A DNA stretch of 39,043 nucleotides from Gemmatimonadota bacterium (GCA_022562295.1 JADFPO010000025.1:1-39043), one strand, 5' to 3'. Counted from the first letter of the stretch, positions 24,496 to 33,381 are shown. The notes: generated from the letters alone by a model not told the origin. Numbers and translations: made by a program.

Positions 24496-25662
24496 ATGGC
24501 ACGAACCCCCCGAATCATGACGCGTTGGGCAAACACCGGTCTCGCCCCCGCCCTGTTGGCCGTGGTCGCCCTGGCCGGCTGTGGGGCCGGTCCGGCGGAG
24601 TCTCCGGACGATCCCAGTTCGGGGAACCCCTTCACCCCGCAGATGCTCCCGCGGTGTCACGTTACGTCGGACATGCTGTTTTCCGGAGGCGCGGGGCGGG
24701 GCGGCATCCCTGCGCTGGTCAACCCTACGCTGGTTCCTCGCGGTCACCCGGACGCCCAATACCTCGACGACTATGTGCGGCTAGCCGAAGGGAGAGACGA
24801 TCTGCCCGACGCCAGGGTGGTCGGCATGGTGGTGGACGGGACGCCGGTGGCGATTCCCTACAACATTCTGTGGTGGCACGAGATCGTAAACGTCGAGCTG
24901 GGGGGGAGGGTGCTGGCGGTGACATACTGCCCGCTCACCGGCAGCGCCATAGTCTTTGATGCGACCGCCGCCGGCGCCGGCCGGTTTGGGGTCTCGGGCC
25001 TCATCTTTCGTAACAATCTCGTGATGTTCGACGTGGAGACCGAGAGTCTCTGGCCCCAAATGTGCGAGGTGGCGGCCATCGGATCGAAACAGGGGACGCA
25101 GCTCGTTCGCGTGCGCGGCTTCGAGATGCTGTGGGAAGCGTGGAAGGATCGATACCCGGAAACGTTGGTCGTGGGCAGCGAGACCGGATTCGATTTCGAC
25201 TACATGCTTTACCCATACGGGTTTTACGAAGTCGATGATTTCCTGCTCTTCGGAACGCAAGGCCCCGTAGATCCGCGGCTACCGTTGAAGGAAAGAGTGT
25301 TGGGAATCCCGGGTGAAGACGGCGGTATGGCCCTTCCATTCAGCGCCCTCGAGAGTTCCGGGACGACGACCATCATCCAGCTGGCCACTGACCGCGGCAC
25401 GGCGCTGGTACTGTGGGACGCCGCCGCTGGAACGGCAGCGGCGTACCTTCCACAGACCGTAGCCGGTGAACTGGTCACGATCCGCACGGCGGCCGACGGT
25501 TTCATGGATACGGAAACGGAGAGTCTGTGGAACGTTGAGGGCGTAGCGGTGGAAGGGCCGATGACCGGTGCGCGTCTGGCGATCTACGACGGCGCGTTTG
25601 TCGCGTTCTGGTTCGCCTGGTCGCAGTTCAATCCCGACACGAGAGTCTGGACGGTGGAGTAG
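24496..25662 (+). CDS. DUF3179 domain-containing lipoprotein
   Basis: A 388-residue exported protein (381 if ATG 24517 is used). The signal ends in a lipobox ALAGC. The DUF3179 pattern is clear: AIPYNILWWHEIVNVELGG, VTYCPLTGSAIVFD with the conserved Cys, FGVSGLIFRNNLVMFDVETESLWPQ, and a second half with ETGFDFDYMLYPYG and AAYLP. The family is widespread in envelope fractions of environmental bacteria and archaea, and its role is unknown; the conserved Cys and His suggest metal or redox chemistry. It stands alone on the plus strand, divergent from the lipoprotein operon across 145 bases. A composite G-rich repeat follows its stop. Confidence 0.87.
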   Translation: MARTPRIMTRWANTGLAPALLAVVALAGCGAGPAESPDDPSSGNPFTPQMLPRCHVTSDMLFSGGAGRGGIPALVNPTLVPRGHPDAQYLDDYVRLAEGRDDLPDARVVGMVVDGTPVAIPYNILWWHEIVNVELGGRVLAVTYCPLTGSAIVFDATAAGAGRFGVSGLIFRNNLVMFDVETESLWPQMCEVAAIGSKQGTQLVRVRGFEMLWEAWKDRYPETLVVGSETGFDFDYMLYPYGFYEVDDFLLFGTQGPVDPRLPLKERVLGIPGEDGGMALPFSALESSGTTTIIQLATDRGTALVLWDAAAGTAAAYLPQTVAGELVTIRTAADGFMDTETESLWNVEGVAVEGPMTGARLAIYDGAFVAFWFAWSQFNPDTRVWTVE

Positions 25663-25670
25663 GGCGTAAG

Positions 25671-25804
25671 ATGGGCAGATGGGCAGACGGGCGGACGGGC
25701 AGGCGGGCAGGCGGGCAGGCGGGCAGGAGGACGAAGACGGTCTAGGACGGTCTAAGACGGTCCAAGACGGAGCGTCGCTCGCGGCTCGTAGCTTGTAGCT
25801 CAAC
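25671..25804. repeat. Composite repeat: GGGCAG array, 10-base tandem, AGCT word
   Basis: About seven 8-base units of the GGGCAGGC/GGGCAGAT type (25671-25729) are followed by a tandem of AGACGGTCTA-like 10-base units, 3.6 copies (25735-25770). Then comes GCTCGTAGCTTGTAGCTCAAC (25784-25804), near-identical to a word at 33344-33363 that also follows a GGGCAG array. Confidence 0.75.
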
Positions 25805-25989
25805 GAGGTGGGTGCGCTACCGGCTGCCGGCGGGTCGCTTCAGCGACAAATGGCCGAGCCGCGAGTTTACTCGTGGAAAACAGCAGCTACCTCCTCCTCT
25901 CACGCTCATCACTCAACAGCCCAGCGCCCAAAGCCCAAAGCCCACAGCCCACCGCTCACCGCCGACCCAAGAGTAGCCCCAAGAAAAGC
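25805..25989. other. Low-complexity intergenic spacer
   Basis: Continues the non-coding stretch that began at 25663. It contains words such as GCCCAAAGCCCACAGCCCACC and CACGCTCATCACTCAAC, simple and repeat-like, with no gene or site I can name. Confidence 0.4.
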
Positions 25990-26020
25990 GACCCGCTGGC
26001 CTGAGGCCAGCGGGTCGGCA
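25990..26020 (-). terminator. Intrinsic terminator of the susCD operon
   Basis: GACCCGCTGGCC (25990-26001) pairs perfectly with GGCCAGCGGGTC (26005-26016) around a 3-base loop. Read on the minus strand the hairpin is followed by GCTTTTCTT. It lies 31 bases past the SusD stop codon, where the operon transcript should end. On the plus strand no T-run follows. Confidence 0.8.
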
Positions 26021-26046
26021 AAAGTGTGAAAGAAGGTGTTAAGGTG

Positions 26047-27432
26047 TCAGCGGCTTACACCCGTGTTTGTTTCAACCTCACTACGACCGATCAGCCAGCA
26101 CCTCGCGTTGGTCGCAAGCGTGGTGAGCTGGGTGTCCAACACGCCAACTGCGGTCTCATTGCCAATGGCAGCACCGCTACCAGCCGTGCCCGTGCCGTAG
26201 ATGCCGTCCCGCACATCGGAGATGCCGCCCGAGATGTTGTTCGCCTCCCAACGACGGATGTCGAACAAGCGCCGCCCCTCGAGCCACAGCTCCAGCGCCC
26301 GCTCCAACTTCAGATCGGTGTACGCTTGCGCGTCCGTCGTGACCGTCAACGCGGTCAGCCCGAGGTCTGCGCGCCGCTGGTTCATGAACCCGACCGCCGC
26401 GGCCGCGCCACCCGCCGTCTGCAACGCCGCCTCGGCCTGGATCAGGCGCATCTCCCAACCACTCGACAGATTGATCGGGTCTTCCGGATCGTTGTACTTG
26501 TCCTGCGGCAGGAGGGTCACATTGCCGCCGAACTTGGATACACCGGCGTCGCCGAACGGTTGTGCCGGATCAACCACCCACGCGACGCGGGTGTCGCCCG
26601 TCGTCCGGAAGTAGTCCTCGTAGAACGTCCCCCACGTCGTGTGGGCCCGGTACGTCCCGAGACCGGGACTCGCAATCATGATGTAGTTGCCCTGTGACTG
26701 GTCCTGGTCCGAATAGTTCGCCGTATGCACGAACGTATTCGCGATCCCAGTCGCCGCGGCGGCCGCATCCGTCCAAGACGCCAAACCGTACGAGGCCAGA
26801 TCTGCCAGGACCGAGGCCCGGCCCGCCTGCGCCGCTGTCGCTACGTCTGTCTCACCGGCCGCGCTGGCGATGCTCGCCGCCTGGGTAAACGCGGCCTCCG
26901 CTCGGATCAGCGCCACGCTGAACGCCTCGGGACCCCCGCCGTCAAACACCACCTGGCAGAAGTTCTCGCCGAACAGACGGTTCGCGTACCCCGCCAATAG
27001 CGCTGCCTCGGCCGCGGGACCATAACTCGCGAACGCGGGCGCGCCTGCTATGTCCGGCAACACGCGCGCGAAACGCTCCCCGGCATTCTCCGCCGCCCAG
27101 CGGGCGAGCTGGACGCGCTTCCAGTCAGCGGAGAAATCCAGTTCGAGCCGTCCGGCCTGGACAGACGACGGAATCCCGAAGCTGCCGGTGGAGCCGGCCG
27201 GGTTGATCTCATACGTCAACGCTCCACCCCAATACGCAATCCGGTCCAGCGCGTCGGACAGGTTGCGGCTCGCCCCCGTCACCACCGCCTGGTGCGCGTT
27301 GAGGCTGTCTAGGAACTCATCCTGCACCGGCCCCGGGTTGGTGACCGACGTATCGCACCCCGCCGCGATCACGAGCGCCATCGCCGGGGCGAGGTAACGT
27401 GCCGTGTGCTGCATCGTTTGGAATTTCATCAT
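26047..27432 (-). CDS. RagB/SusD family outer-membrane lipoprotein
   Basis: A 461-residue substrate-binding lid lipoprotein. Lipobox VIAAGC places the lipid Cys at about residue 26. SusD-like features are an early helical repeat region (FLDSLNAHQAVVTGASRNLSDALDRIAYWGG), AAEAALLAGYANRLFGENFCQVVFDGG in a TPR-like helix, EMRLIQAEAALQTAG, and the C-terminal LKLERALELWLEGRRLFDIRRWEAN, which is the family hallmark. SusD proteins sit on the outer leaflet and capture glycans or peptides for the SusC channel. ATG 27429 is an equally good start. The gene follows the SusC gene by 10 bases, with a G-rich ribosome site in between. The substrate is not readable from sequence. Confidence 0.92.
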   Translation of the reverse strand: MMKFQTMQHTARYLAPAMALVIAAGCDTSVTNPGPVQDEFLDSLNAHQAVVTGASRNLSDALDRIAYWGGALTYEINPAGSTGSFGIPSSVQAGRLELDFSADWKRVQLARWAAENAGERFARVLPDIAGAPAFASYGPAAEAALLAGYANRLFGENFCQVVFDGGGPEAFSVALIRAEAAFTQAASIASAAGETDVATAAQAGRASVLADLASYGLASWTDAAAAATGIANTFVHTANYSDQDQSQGNYIMIASPGLGTYRAHTTWGTFYEDYFRTTGDTRVAWVVDPAQPFGDAGVSKFGGNVTLLPQDKYNDPEDPINLSSGWEMRLIQAEAALQTAGGAAAAVGFMNQRRADLGLTALTVTTDAQAYTDLKLERALELWLEGRRLFDIRRWEANNISGGISDVRDGIYGTGTAGSGAAIGNETAVGVLDTQLTTLATNARCWLIGRSEVETNTGVSR

Positions 27433-27442
27433 CGCCCCCCCC

Positions 27443-30400
27443 TTAGAACGTCACACGTAGGGACGCCGTGAAGATCGCCGGCGGCGGCACGTGCTCGCTG
27501 ATGCTGCGGTTTTGGCTGGATACGGAGTTACGGCCAACCATCTCGGGATCGAACATCGGCAGATCGAACATGTTGCGGAAGTAATTCTGCAACGTGAACG
27601 TCAGCACCGCCGAGTTCAACTGCTGGAAGGCGAAGCCCACTGGGATCCGCGCGGTCACATCACGCAACTTCCAAAAATCTTGCTTGTACTTGTGGAGGTC
27701 ACCGTCGTGGTTTGCGGGAATGCACGCTTGGCGTTCCCAAGCGGTGAGCCCGATGCCGTCGTAGTACGCATCTCCGGAGCCGGCCGCGGCAGCGTTGAGG
27801 ATGCCGTGGGCTTTGGAGCAAAGCGGATGTTGCACCGACCGCGATAGCGCGGCGCTGGCCTGACCCAAGTTGATCCACGCGCCCGTCTGCAACTCGCCGC
27901 GGGCCGAGAGCGTGATACCTTCCGGCAGCCGGAGGGTCAGACTGTGACCCCAGGTGAACGTCGGCTGCTGCGGACCGAACGGGAACTCATCGTTCGCCGC
28001 GCAGGTCGGGCCGCACACCGTATCCGGCGCGGCGATCGCGTCGCGATTGCGGGTGATGATGCCCGTCATCACCATGACCGGCAGACCCACTTCTACCCAA
28101 CCACCGCCGGCGCCAAACGGCACCGCCGCCCCGAGATCGAGCACCTCACTCTTGTTGGTGTAGAAGTTATTTCCCACATCCAGGCCAAAGTCTGGCTGGT
28201 CGATCACGATCACGTTCACGCTCAACTCGATGCCCTTGTTCTCGATCTTACCTACGTTGGCCGCCTGGCTACTCAGGAAGCCGAGGCTCGGCACCTGCCG
28301 CACGTTGAACAACGCGTCCGTCGTCTTCTGCTGGTAATACGTGAAGTCGGCGGAGACCTTGTTGTCCATAAACGCCCAGTCGACCCCGACCTCGATCTCC
28401 CGCGTCTTCTCCGGCCCCACGTCGGCGTTGCCGACGTTGCCAGGCGTGAAGCCGGGGTTCGCATCCACCGGAATCGGATCCCACGTGCGAATCGCGTCGA
28501 ACGCATCCGGCGCCCGCCCAGAGAATCCGAACGCGGCCCGGAGCTTCATCTCGCCCATGGATTCGGGGAAGAAATCCTCATCCGAGATCACGTAGGACAC
28601 CTGCGCCTTCGGGTACACCTCGATGCCCAGGTTCTTGCCGAACGTGCTGTTGCCGTCGAACCGCGCCCCAAGCGTCAGGAAGTACTTGTCCTGCCACGCC
28701 AGGAGATCCTGGATGAAGAAGCCCGCGTTCAACGTGCGAATCCGATCCTCCCTTGCGATGTACAGCGCCGCGCTGCTCACCGTCGGCACACCCGGCCCCG
28801 GGAAGTCCTGCCCGTAAGCCGTCGTCCGAATCACTTCCTCGGTCACACTCTGCCCGCCGAACGAGAAGGTCGACCGCAGGCTCGACGAGATAGTGAAGTT
28901 GATGTTGCCCGCGTAGTCCGCGGTCAAGGTCTGGTACTTGATCTGCTCGTCGGAGAGAATCCCGCGCCGGGCTCGCACGAACCCGAACGGCCGCAGGTTC
29001 CGGTTCTCCTGCTGCGCGAGGTCGTATCCCAACGTGAAGCGGTTGGAGAACCACGACACCGGCGTGTAGTTGATCGTCGTGCCGGTCACCAGGTGGTTGA
29101 TCTCGGTCTTGATCTCCTGATTCAACAGCTGCCGCAGGTTGTTCGGGTCGCTGTCGCCGAAGTAATTCCGCTCGGCGCGCATCACGTTCAGCGTCACTCC
29201 GTGGGCGTTATTGCCAGCGGCCGTGTTGGCGATCCGGTTGTTGGTGTACGACGTGTTCACGTCCACCCGCAGGTCGTCGAACACGTCAAAGCTGAAGTTG
29301 CCGCGCCCAACCAGCGTCTTCTGGTTGTCGTTCGGCAACACGCCATCGTAGTCGTTGAACGAGCCCGACAGGAAGTAATTGAACCGCTCGCTGCCGCCAC
29401 CCACCGACCCCGCGTATTTCTGCCGGTACGCGTTGCGCAGCCACGAGCAATGTTTATCGACTTCGTTCGACCCCGGCGGACCCGATCCGTTGTCACCACA
29501 CCCGCCGATGCTGGTGTTCTGGGTCCACTGGTCCCAACAGCTGGTGCCTTCCGTACACGGCTTGAGATTCACGAACGGATTCTCATCCGTCCCGAAGGGG
29601 CGCGTGTTGGCAAAGCCCTGCTCCACCTGCATGGTCCAAGCGGCCGCACCCGCTTTGCCCCTCTTAGTAAAGATCTGGATCACGCCGGCAGCCGCTTCCG
29701 TGCCGTACAGCGTGCTCGCGGCCGCCCCCTTGATGATCTCGATCCGCTCGATGTCCGCCGGGTTGATGTCGTTCAACGGGCTGGCCTCGATGTTACCGGA
29801 CCGACCCGTGAAGCCCACGGGCGGGCGATTGCGGCGGAAGCCCTCCGAGCGCACCCGCACTCCGTCGATGTAGATGAGCGGCATGTTGCTCATACTCACG
29901 CTCACCGCGCCGCGCAGCCGGATCTGCGATCCGGCCCCGGACATGCCACTGGTCTGCATCACCTGCACCCCAGGCGCCCTCGCCTGCAGCATCTGGCTCA
30001 TGTCCGACGGTGGCGACAGCACGTCGTTGGCGCTGATCTGGGCTATCGAGTTGCCCACCTCGCGCCGCCGCGCCTGGCCCGCCGTGCCCGTCACCACGAT
30101 CTCGTCCAATCGCAGCACGCTCGTGTTCAGCTCGACGTTCGCCGTCGTCACGCTGCCGGCGATGACCGCCAGATCGACCGTCCCCATCGTGAATCCGATG
30201 AGGAGCACGCGGATCTGCGTGCGCCCCGCCGGCACGTTGAGCAGCACGAACCGGCCGTCGTCGTCGGTCCGGGCCCCGATATTGGTGCCCACCACGGCCA
30301 CCTGGGCCCCGGCCAGCGGCTCCCCGCTACGTTGTGTCACCCGCCCTTCGATGGTGCCCGTCTGCGCGCTCGCCGGCGCCGACAGGACCATCATGATGGC

Positions 30401-30463
30401 GAAGACCGCCGCGCCAATTACCGATGGCGCCGCGCTTCGCAGCCAACTTCCAATCTGCTTCAT
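27443..30463 (-). CDS. SusC/RagA family TonB-linked outer-membrane transporter
   Basis: A 1006-residue TonB-dependent channel. ATG 30463 is supported by ACGGAGGT 7 bases upstream. A signal peptide ends in APASAQ. A carboxypeptidase-regulatory-like domain follows (GTIEGRVTQRSGEPLAGAQVAVVGT), then the plug domain: LDEIVVTGTAGQ, VLSPPSDMSQMLQARAPGVQV, PLIYIDGVRV, ASTLYGTEAAAGVIQIFTKRG. The rest is a 22-strand-type barrel ending in ASLRVTF. An extracellular loop is rich in Cys (about residues 330-400: four to five Cys including CTEGTSCWDQW), perhaps disulphide-bonded. It works with the SusD lipoprotein and with TonB/ExbBD encoded elsewhere to import oligomers. Confidence 0.93.
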   Translation of the reverse strand: MKQIGSWLRSAAPSVIGAAVFAIMMVLSAPASAQTGTIEGRVTQRSGEPLAGAQVAVVGTNIGARTDDDGRFVLLNVPAGRTQIRVLLIGFTMGTVDLAVIAGSVTTANVELNTSVLRLDEIVVTGTAGQARRREVGNSIAQISANDVLSPPSDMSQMLQARAPGVQVMQTSGMSGAGSQIRLRGAVSVSMSNMPLIYIDGVRVRSEGFRRNRPPVGFTGRSGNIEASPLNDINPADIERIEIIKGAAASTLYGTEAAAGVIQIFTKRGKAGAAAWTMQVEQGFANTRPFGTDENPFVNLKPCTEGTSCWDQWTQNTSIGGCGDNGSGPPGSNEVDKHCSWLRNAYRQKYAGSVGGGSERFNYFLSGSFNDYDGVLPNDNQKTLVGRGNFSFDVFDDLRVDVNTSYTNNRIANTAAGNNAHGVTLNVMRAERNYFGDSDPNNLRQLLNQEIKTEINHLVTGTTINYTPVSWFSNRFTLGYDLAQQENRNLRPFGFVRARRGILSDEQIKYQTLTADYAGNINFTISSSLRSTFSFGGQSVTEEVIRTTAYGQDFPGPGVPTVSSAALYIAREDRIRTLNAGFFIQDLLAWQDKYFLTLGARFDGNSTFGKNLGIEVYPKAQVSYVISDEDFFPESMGEMKLRAAFGFSGRAPDAFDAIRTWDPIPVDANPGFTPGNVGNADVGPEKTREIEVGVDWAFMDNKVSADFTYYQQKTTDALFNVRQVPSLGFLSSQAANVGKIENKGIELSVNVIVIDQPDFGLDVGNNFYTNKSEVLDLGAAVPFGAGGGWVEVGLPVMVMTGIITRNRDAIAAPDTVCGPTCAANDEFPFGPQQPTFTWGHSLTLRLPEGITLSARGELQTGAWINLGQASAALSRSVQHPLCSKAHGILNAAAAGSGDAYYDGIGLTAWERQACIPANHDGDLHKYKQDFWKLRDVTARIPVGFAFQQLNSAVLTFTLQNYFRNMFDLPMFDPEMVGRNSVSSQNRSISEHVPPPAIFTASLRVTF

Positions 30464-30600
30464 ACTGCAAACCTCCGTTGGAGTGAATGATGCGACTGAA
30501 TATCGATCACGCTGAGCGACTCGCGCCGCTCCCTTACGGTCGAGGGGATTCTTCGAAAGCTGCCGATTCTCGGTTCGTTTCCCAACCCGAAGAATACACG

Positions 30601-30632
30601 CATAATGGGTCAAAAAAAGCGCACGATGTCAA
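30601..30632 (-). promoter_or_regulatory. Possible sigma-70 promoter for susCD
   Basis: On the minus strand a perfect TTGACA (30632-30627) precedes CATTAT (30607-30602) by 19 bases, longer than ideal. A start near 30595 would leave a leader of about 130 bases before the SusC ATG. Confidence 0.3.
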
Positions 30633-30761
30633 GAGCCACCAGTCACCGTAACCCACAGCGCAACCAGGGTTTCCGACTCAGGCTACCATGTCCCAGATCG
30701 AAACCGACACTTTCGCAATGAAACGCTCGTAGTTGGGGCGTGCCAGCCTGTTGACGGGTCT

Positions 30762-30796
30762 GTTCGCATGTGGGACCTCACATCCCACAAGCGAAC
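30762..30796. promoter_or_regulatory. Palindrome, candidate enhancer for a sigma-54 activator
   Basis: GTTCGCATGTGGGA (30762-30775) and TCCCACAAGCGAAC (30783-30796) are inverted copies with 13 of 14 positions matching, separated by 7 bases. The centre (about 30779) lies roughly 120 bases upstream of the start predicted from the sigma-54 promoter at 30875, within the usual range for NtrC-type enhancer sites. No second identical copy was seen upstream of the regulator gene. Confidence 0.55.
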
Positions 30797-30874
30797 TCCA
30801 AATGGGGCTGGCGGCAGCGACGTTGTCACTCGTAAGTCGCATAGTTACAACGACTTAATCAGCACCACGGAAAC

Positions 30875-30890
30875 CGGCATGCTCCGTGCA
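30875..30890 (+). promoter_or_regulatory. Sigma-54 (-24/-12) promoter candidate for the export operon
   Basis: CGGCATG-CTCC-GTGCA against the consensus TGGCACG-N4-TTGCW: 9 of 12 specified positions match, including the essential GG and GC spaced exactly 12 bases apart. The predicted start near 30901 lies about 47 bases before the adaptor ATG. Support is raised by the palindrome upstream and by a sigma-54 activator gene in the same cluster. Confidence 0.55.
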
Positions 30891-30947
30891 TCTGGACTCC
30901 GCGTTGGGGGACTGTCGATTCCGTCACGATTCTGAGGAAACGAAGGC

Positions 30948-32195
30948 ATGGATATACCTCGCGAGAAGAAGAGAAGCCCCAAAAAGTACATCCTCAGTGG
31001 AGTCGGGGTGGCGGCCGTGGTCGCGACCACGGTCGGGCTGTCTCAGCTGAAGCCGGCAGCGCCCCGCGTGGATCGGGCCGCGATCTGGATGGGGGTGGTC
31101 GTGCGCGGCGAACTCGTGCGGCAGGTGCGCGGGCCCGGCACCCTGGTGCCCGAGCGGATTCGGTACGTTTCGGCCCTCAACTCCGGCCGCGTGGAAGAGA
31201 AGTATCACCTCCCAGGCGATTCGATAGGCGCCGGCACCATCATCCTCCGCATGAGCAACCCGGATATCGAGTTGCTGGCGTTGACAGCCGAGCAAAACGT
31301 ATCGCAGGCCGAAGCCAACTTCATCAGCCTCAAGTCCAACCTGACCAATGGCCGATTGGCGCAGGAGGGTGCGGTTTACAACATGCGCACCCAGTTCCTC
31401 GCGGCCAAACGTGCCATCGCGGCCAATGAGGAGCTGGAGCAACAGAACCTGATTTCCGAGGCCGATCTGGAGGCGTCGCGCGAACTAGCTATCGAGCTGG
31501 AGGCCCGCCTGGCGATCGAGCAGAATCGGCTCGAGGTCATGACCCAATCGATGCAGGAGCAATTCGAGGTCCAACTGCGACAGATCCAGCGGCTCGAGGA
31601 GATGAGCAGGTTCCGGCAAAATCAGTTGGCCCAGATGCAGGTCAGGACGCCCGTCGACGGAGTGATTCGCGATCTTCCTCTCGAGGAAGGGGAGTGGGTA
31701 AACGCGGGGCAGTTGCTCGCCCGCCTAGTCCAGCCCGGTCTGCTGAGGGCGGATCTGCGCATTCCCGAGACACAGGTCCAGAACGTCGTGGTTGGCCAGG
31801 TCGCATTTATCGACACCCGCACGGACACGATTCCGGGGCGAGTTCGCCATATCGACCCGGCAGCCGAAAACGGTACCGTCAGGGTCGAGGTGACTCTGGA
31901 AGTGGACAAGCTTCCGCCCAGTGCCCGGCCGGACCTGAGCGTCGACGGTACCATCGAGATCGAGCGCCTGGCGGACGTGCTCCACATGGGTCGGCCGGCA
32001 TTCGGCTCGGCTCGTCAGAGAATAGGGATCTTCCGGCTCGTACCGGGAACCAATGACGCGGTTCGAGTGACCGTGCTGTTGGGTGTGAGCTCGGTGAATG
32101 AGGTCGAGGTCCAGAGTGGGTTGGTTGAAGGCGACTCGGTCATCTTATCCGACATGGCGCGCTGGGACGCGTTCGAGCGGGTGCGCCTCAGGTGA
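30948..32195 (+). CDS. HlyD/MacA-like periplasmic adaptor (membrane fusion protein)
   Basis: A 415-residue adaptor. A single N-terminal membrane anchor (about residues 13-34, YILSGVGVAAVVATTVGL) follows a basic start. A biotinyl-lipoyl half (SALNSGRVEEKYHLPGDSIGAGTIILRM) comes next, then a long coiled-coil hairpin (about 105-230, rich in Glu, Gln and Leu). The second lipoyl half reads VRTPVDGVIRDLPLEEGEWVNAGQLLARL. Beta-barrel and membrane-proximal domains end in EGDSVILSDMARWDAFERVRLR. Such proteins bridge an inner-membrane ABC or RND pump to an outer-membrane exit duct. It is the first gene of the cluster, behind a sigma-54 promoter candidate, and two ABC ATPases follow. No permease is encoded nearby. 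Confidence 0.87.
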   Translation: MDIPREKKRSPKKYILSGVGVAAVVATTVGLSQLKPAAPRVDRAAIWMGVVVRGELVRQVRGPGTLVPERIRYVSALNSGRVEEKYHLPGDSIGAGTIILRMSNPDIELLALTAEQNVSQAEANFISLKSNLTNGRLAQEGAVYNMRTQFLAAKRAIAANEELEQQNLISEADLEASRELAIELEARLAIEQNRLEVMTQSMQEQFEVQLRQIQRLEEMSRFRQNQLAQMQVRTPVDGVIRDLPLEEGEWVNAGQLLARLVQPGLLRADLRIPETQVQNVVVGQVAFIDTRTDTIPGRVRHIDPAAENGTVRVEVTLEVDKLPPSARPDLSVDGTIEIERLADVLHMGRPAFGSARQRIGIFRLVPGTNDAVRVTVLLGVSSVNEVEVQSGLVEGDSVILSDMARWDAFERVRLR

Positions 32196-32457
32196 AACCC
32201 TGACCGTTCAAGTGAAACCGGGAGCCTACGGAAAGCGTACGTTACGGAGAGAAACGAAAACAGGGGTTAGCGGCGTCGTTGCACGGCCCTACCGCCAGGT
32301 AGGGTCCTCGCCTGGAGGGGACGAGTCGGGACCACGCAAACGCCCGGGGCAACGCGCCGCAAACCCTTTAGCTGGTTGGTGATATGATTGGGAACAGGAG
32401 ACACGACTCGAGCCCACGCGCCGACGCGCGGCTCGCATCTTAAGGAGTGACACGCAC
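32196..32457. other. Intergenic gap within the export cluster
   Basis: 262 bases without a gene. A partial hairpin CTACCGCCAGGTAG (32289-32302) and an inverted word CGCGCCGACGCGCG near 32418 are present, but there is no T-run and no convincing second promoter. AAGGAG before 32458 is the next gene's ribosome site. Confidence 0.4.
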
Positions 32458-33162
32458 ATGGATGCTTCCGCCAAGCCCTTGATCGAACTCAACAGCATCA
32501 AGAAGGTGTTCCTTACCGAAGAGGTGGAGACGCACGCCTTGTCGGGAATCCATCTGAGCATCCAGCCGGGTGAGTACGTAGCGATCGCGGGCCCGTCCGG
32601 CTGCGGCAAGACCACCCTGCTCTCAATCCTCGGGCTGCTCGATTCGCCGACCGAAGGTACATACCTGCTCGACGGCGAGCCCGTCGTGGGGCTCACCGCC
32701 TCGCAGCGCGCCTACATTCGGAACCGTCAGATCGGATTCATTTTCCAGGCCTTCAACTTGATCGGCGACCTGACCGTGTATGAGAACGTGGAGCTTCCGC
32801 TCACGTATCGCGGGATGCCGGGCGCCGAGCGCAAGAAGCGGGTTCATGACGCGCTCGAAAAGGTCGGTATGGCTCACCGGATCAAGCACTATCCGGCGCA
32901 GTTGTCGGGTGGTCAACAGCAGCGTGTCGCGGTGGCCCGCGCAGTGGGCGGCGATCCGCTCCTCGTGTTGGCCGACGAACCCACTGGAAACCTCGACTCC
33001 ACCAACGGCGAAGCCGTGATGGACTTGATGCGCGAACTGCACGGTGAGGGAGCGACGATCGTCATGGTGACGCACGACCCGCGCTACGCCCACTACGCGG
33101 AACGCTCCATTCATCTGTTTGACGGCCGCGTCGTCGAAGAGAGCGCCGGCGCCCCCCAATAG
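32458..33162 (+). CDS. ABC transporter ATPase, MacB/LolD type
   Basis: A 234-residue ATP-binding subunit without a membrane domain. Walker A GPSGCGKTT (residues 45-53), Q-loop FIFQAFNLI, signature LSGGQQQRVAVARA, Walker [18 protein letters not shown] and the H-loop VTHDPRYA are all intact. The short LFDGRVVEE ending is typical. This subgroup (LolD, MacB N-terminus, FtsE-like) drives mechanotransmission permeases that push lipoproteins, peptides or antibiotics outwards, rather than import. AAGGAG about 10 bases upstream supports ATG 32458. A perfect intrinsic terminator follows within 25 bases. It presumably partners with the adaptor upstream. Confidence 0.92.
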   Translation: MDASAKPLIELNSIKKVFLTEEVETHALSGIHLSIQPGEYVAIAGPSGCGKTTLLSILGLLDSPTEGTYLLDGEPVVGLTASQRAYIRNRQIGFIFQAFNLIGDLTVYENVELPLTYRGMPGAERKKRVHDALEKVGMAHRIKHYPAQLSGGQQQRVAVARAVGGDPLLVLADEPTGNLDSTNGEAVMDLMRELHGEGATIVMVTHDPRYAHYAERSIHLFDGRVVEESAGAPQ

Positions 33163-33185
33163 GGTGTGAGCGTTGCCGGTTAACG

Positions 33186-33220
33186 AACGGCGCCCCTCAA
33201 GCAGGGGCGCCGTTTTGTTT
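33186..33220 (+). terminator. Intrinsic terminator after the first ATPase gene
   Basis: AACGGCGCCCCT (33186-33197) pairs perfectly with AGGGGCGCCGTT (33203-33214) around a 5-base loop, followed by a T-rich TTGTTT. It ends the adaptor-ATPase transcript, so the second ATPase gene probably needs its own promoter or read-through. Confidence 0.82.
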
Positions 33221-33275
33221 GGGCGCGGGAAGCTGCCACTGTCGCAATTCCAGAGACCCTATTGTATTTTGACTC

Positions 33276-33363
33276 GCGGGCGGGCGGGCGGCAGTCGGGC
33301 AGGCGGGCAGGCGGGCAGATGGGAAGGCGAGCGAACGAGGCGAGTCGTAGCTCGTAGCTCAAC
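33276..33363. repeat. Composite repeat: GGGCAG array plus GTAGCTCGTAGCTCAAC
   Basis: GGGCGGGC and GGGCAGGC units (33276-33330), then GTCGTAGCTCGTAGCTCAAC (33344-33363). This is the same order of parts as at 25671-25804. It occupies the gap between the two ATPase genes and ends 18 bases before the second one. Confidence 0.72.
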
Positions 33364-33381
33364 AATGCAACAGTCGACGTC

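Larger units (their letters stand above)
30464..30947. other. Divergent regulatory region, susCD / hlyD-like
   Basis: 484 bases without a gene. The left side should hold the susCD promoter and 5' leader (minus strand). The right side holds the palindrome at 30762-30796 and the sigma-54 promoter candidate at 30875-30890 for the adaptor gene. Confidence 0.6.

Noticed and set aside
27944-30490. Very long plus-strand open frame opposite the SusC gene
   Set aside because: The composition is dominated by Arg, His and Val with no domain; the minus strand is an unmistakable SusC.
32340-32360. GG...GC pattern before the first ATPase gene as a third sigma-54 promoter
   Set aside because: When GG and GC are placed at the required 12-base spacing the -24 element does not match the consensus.
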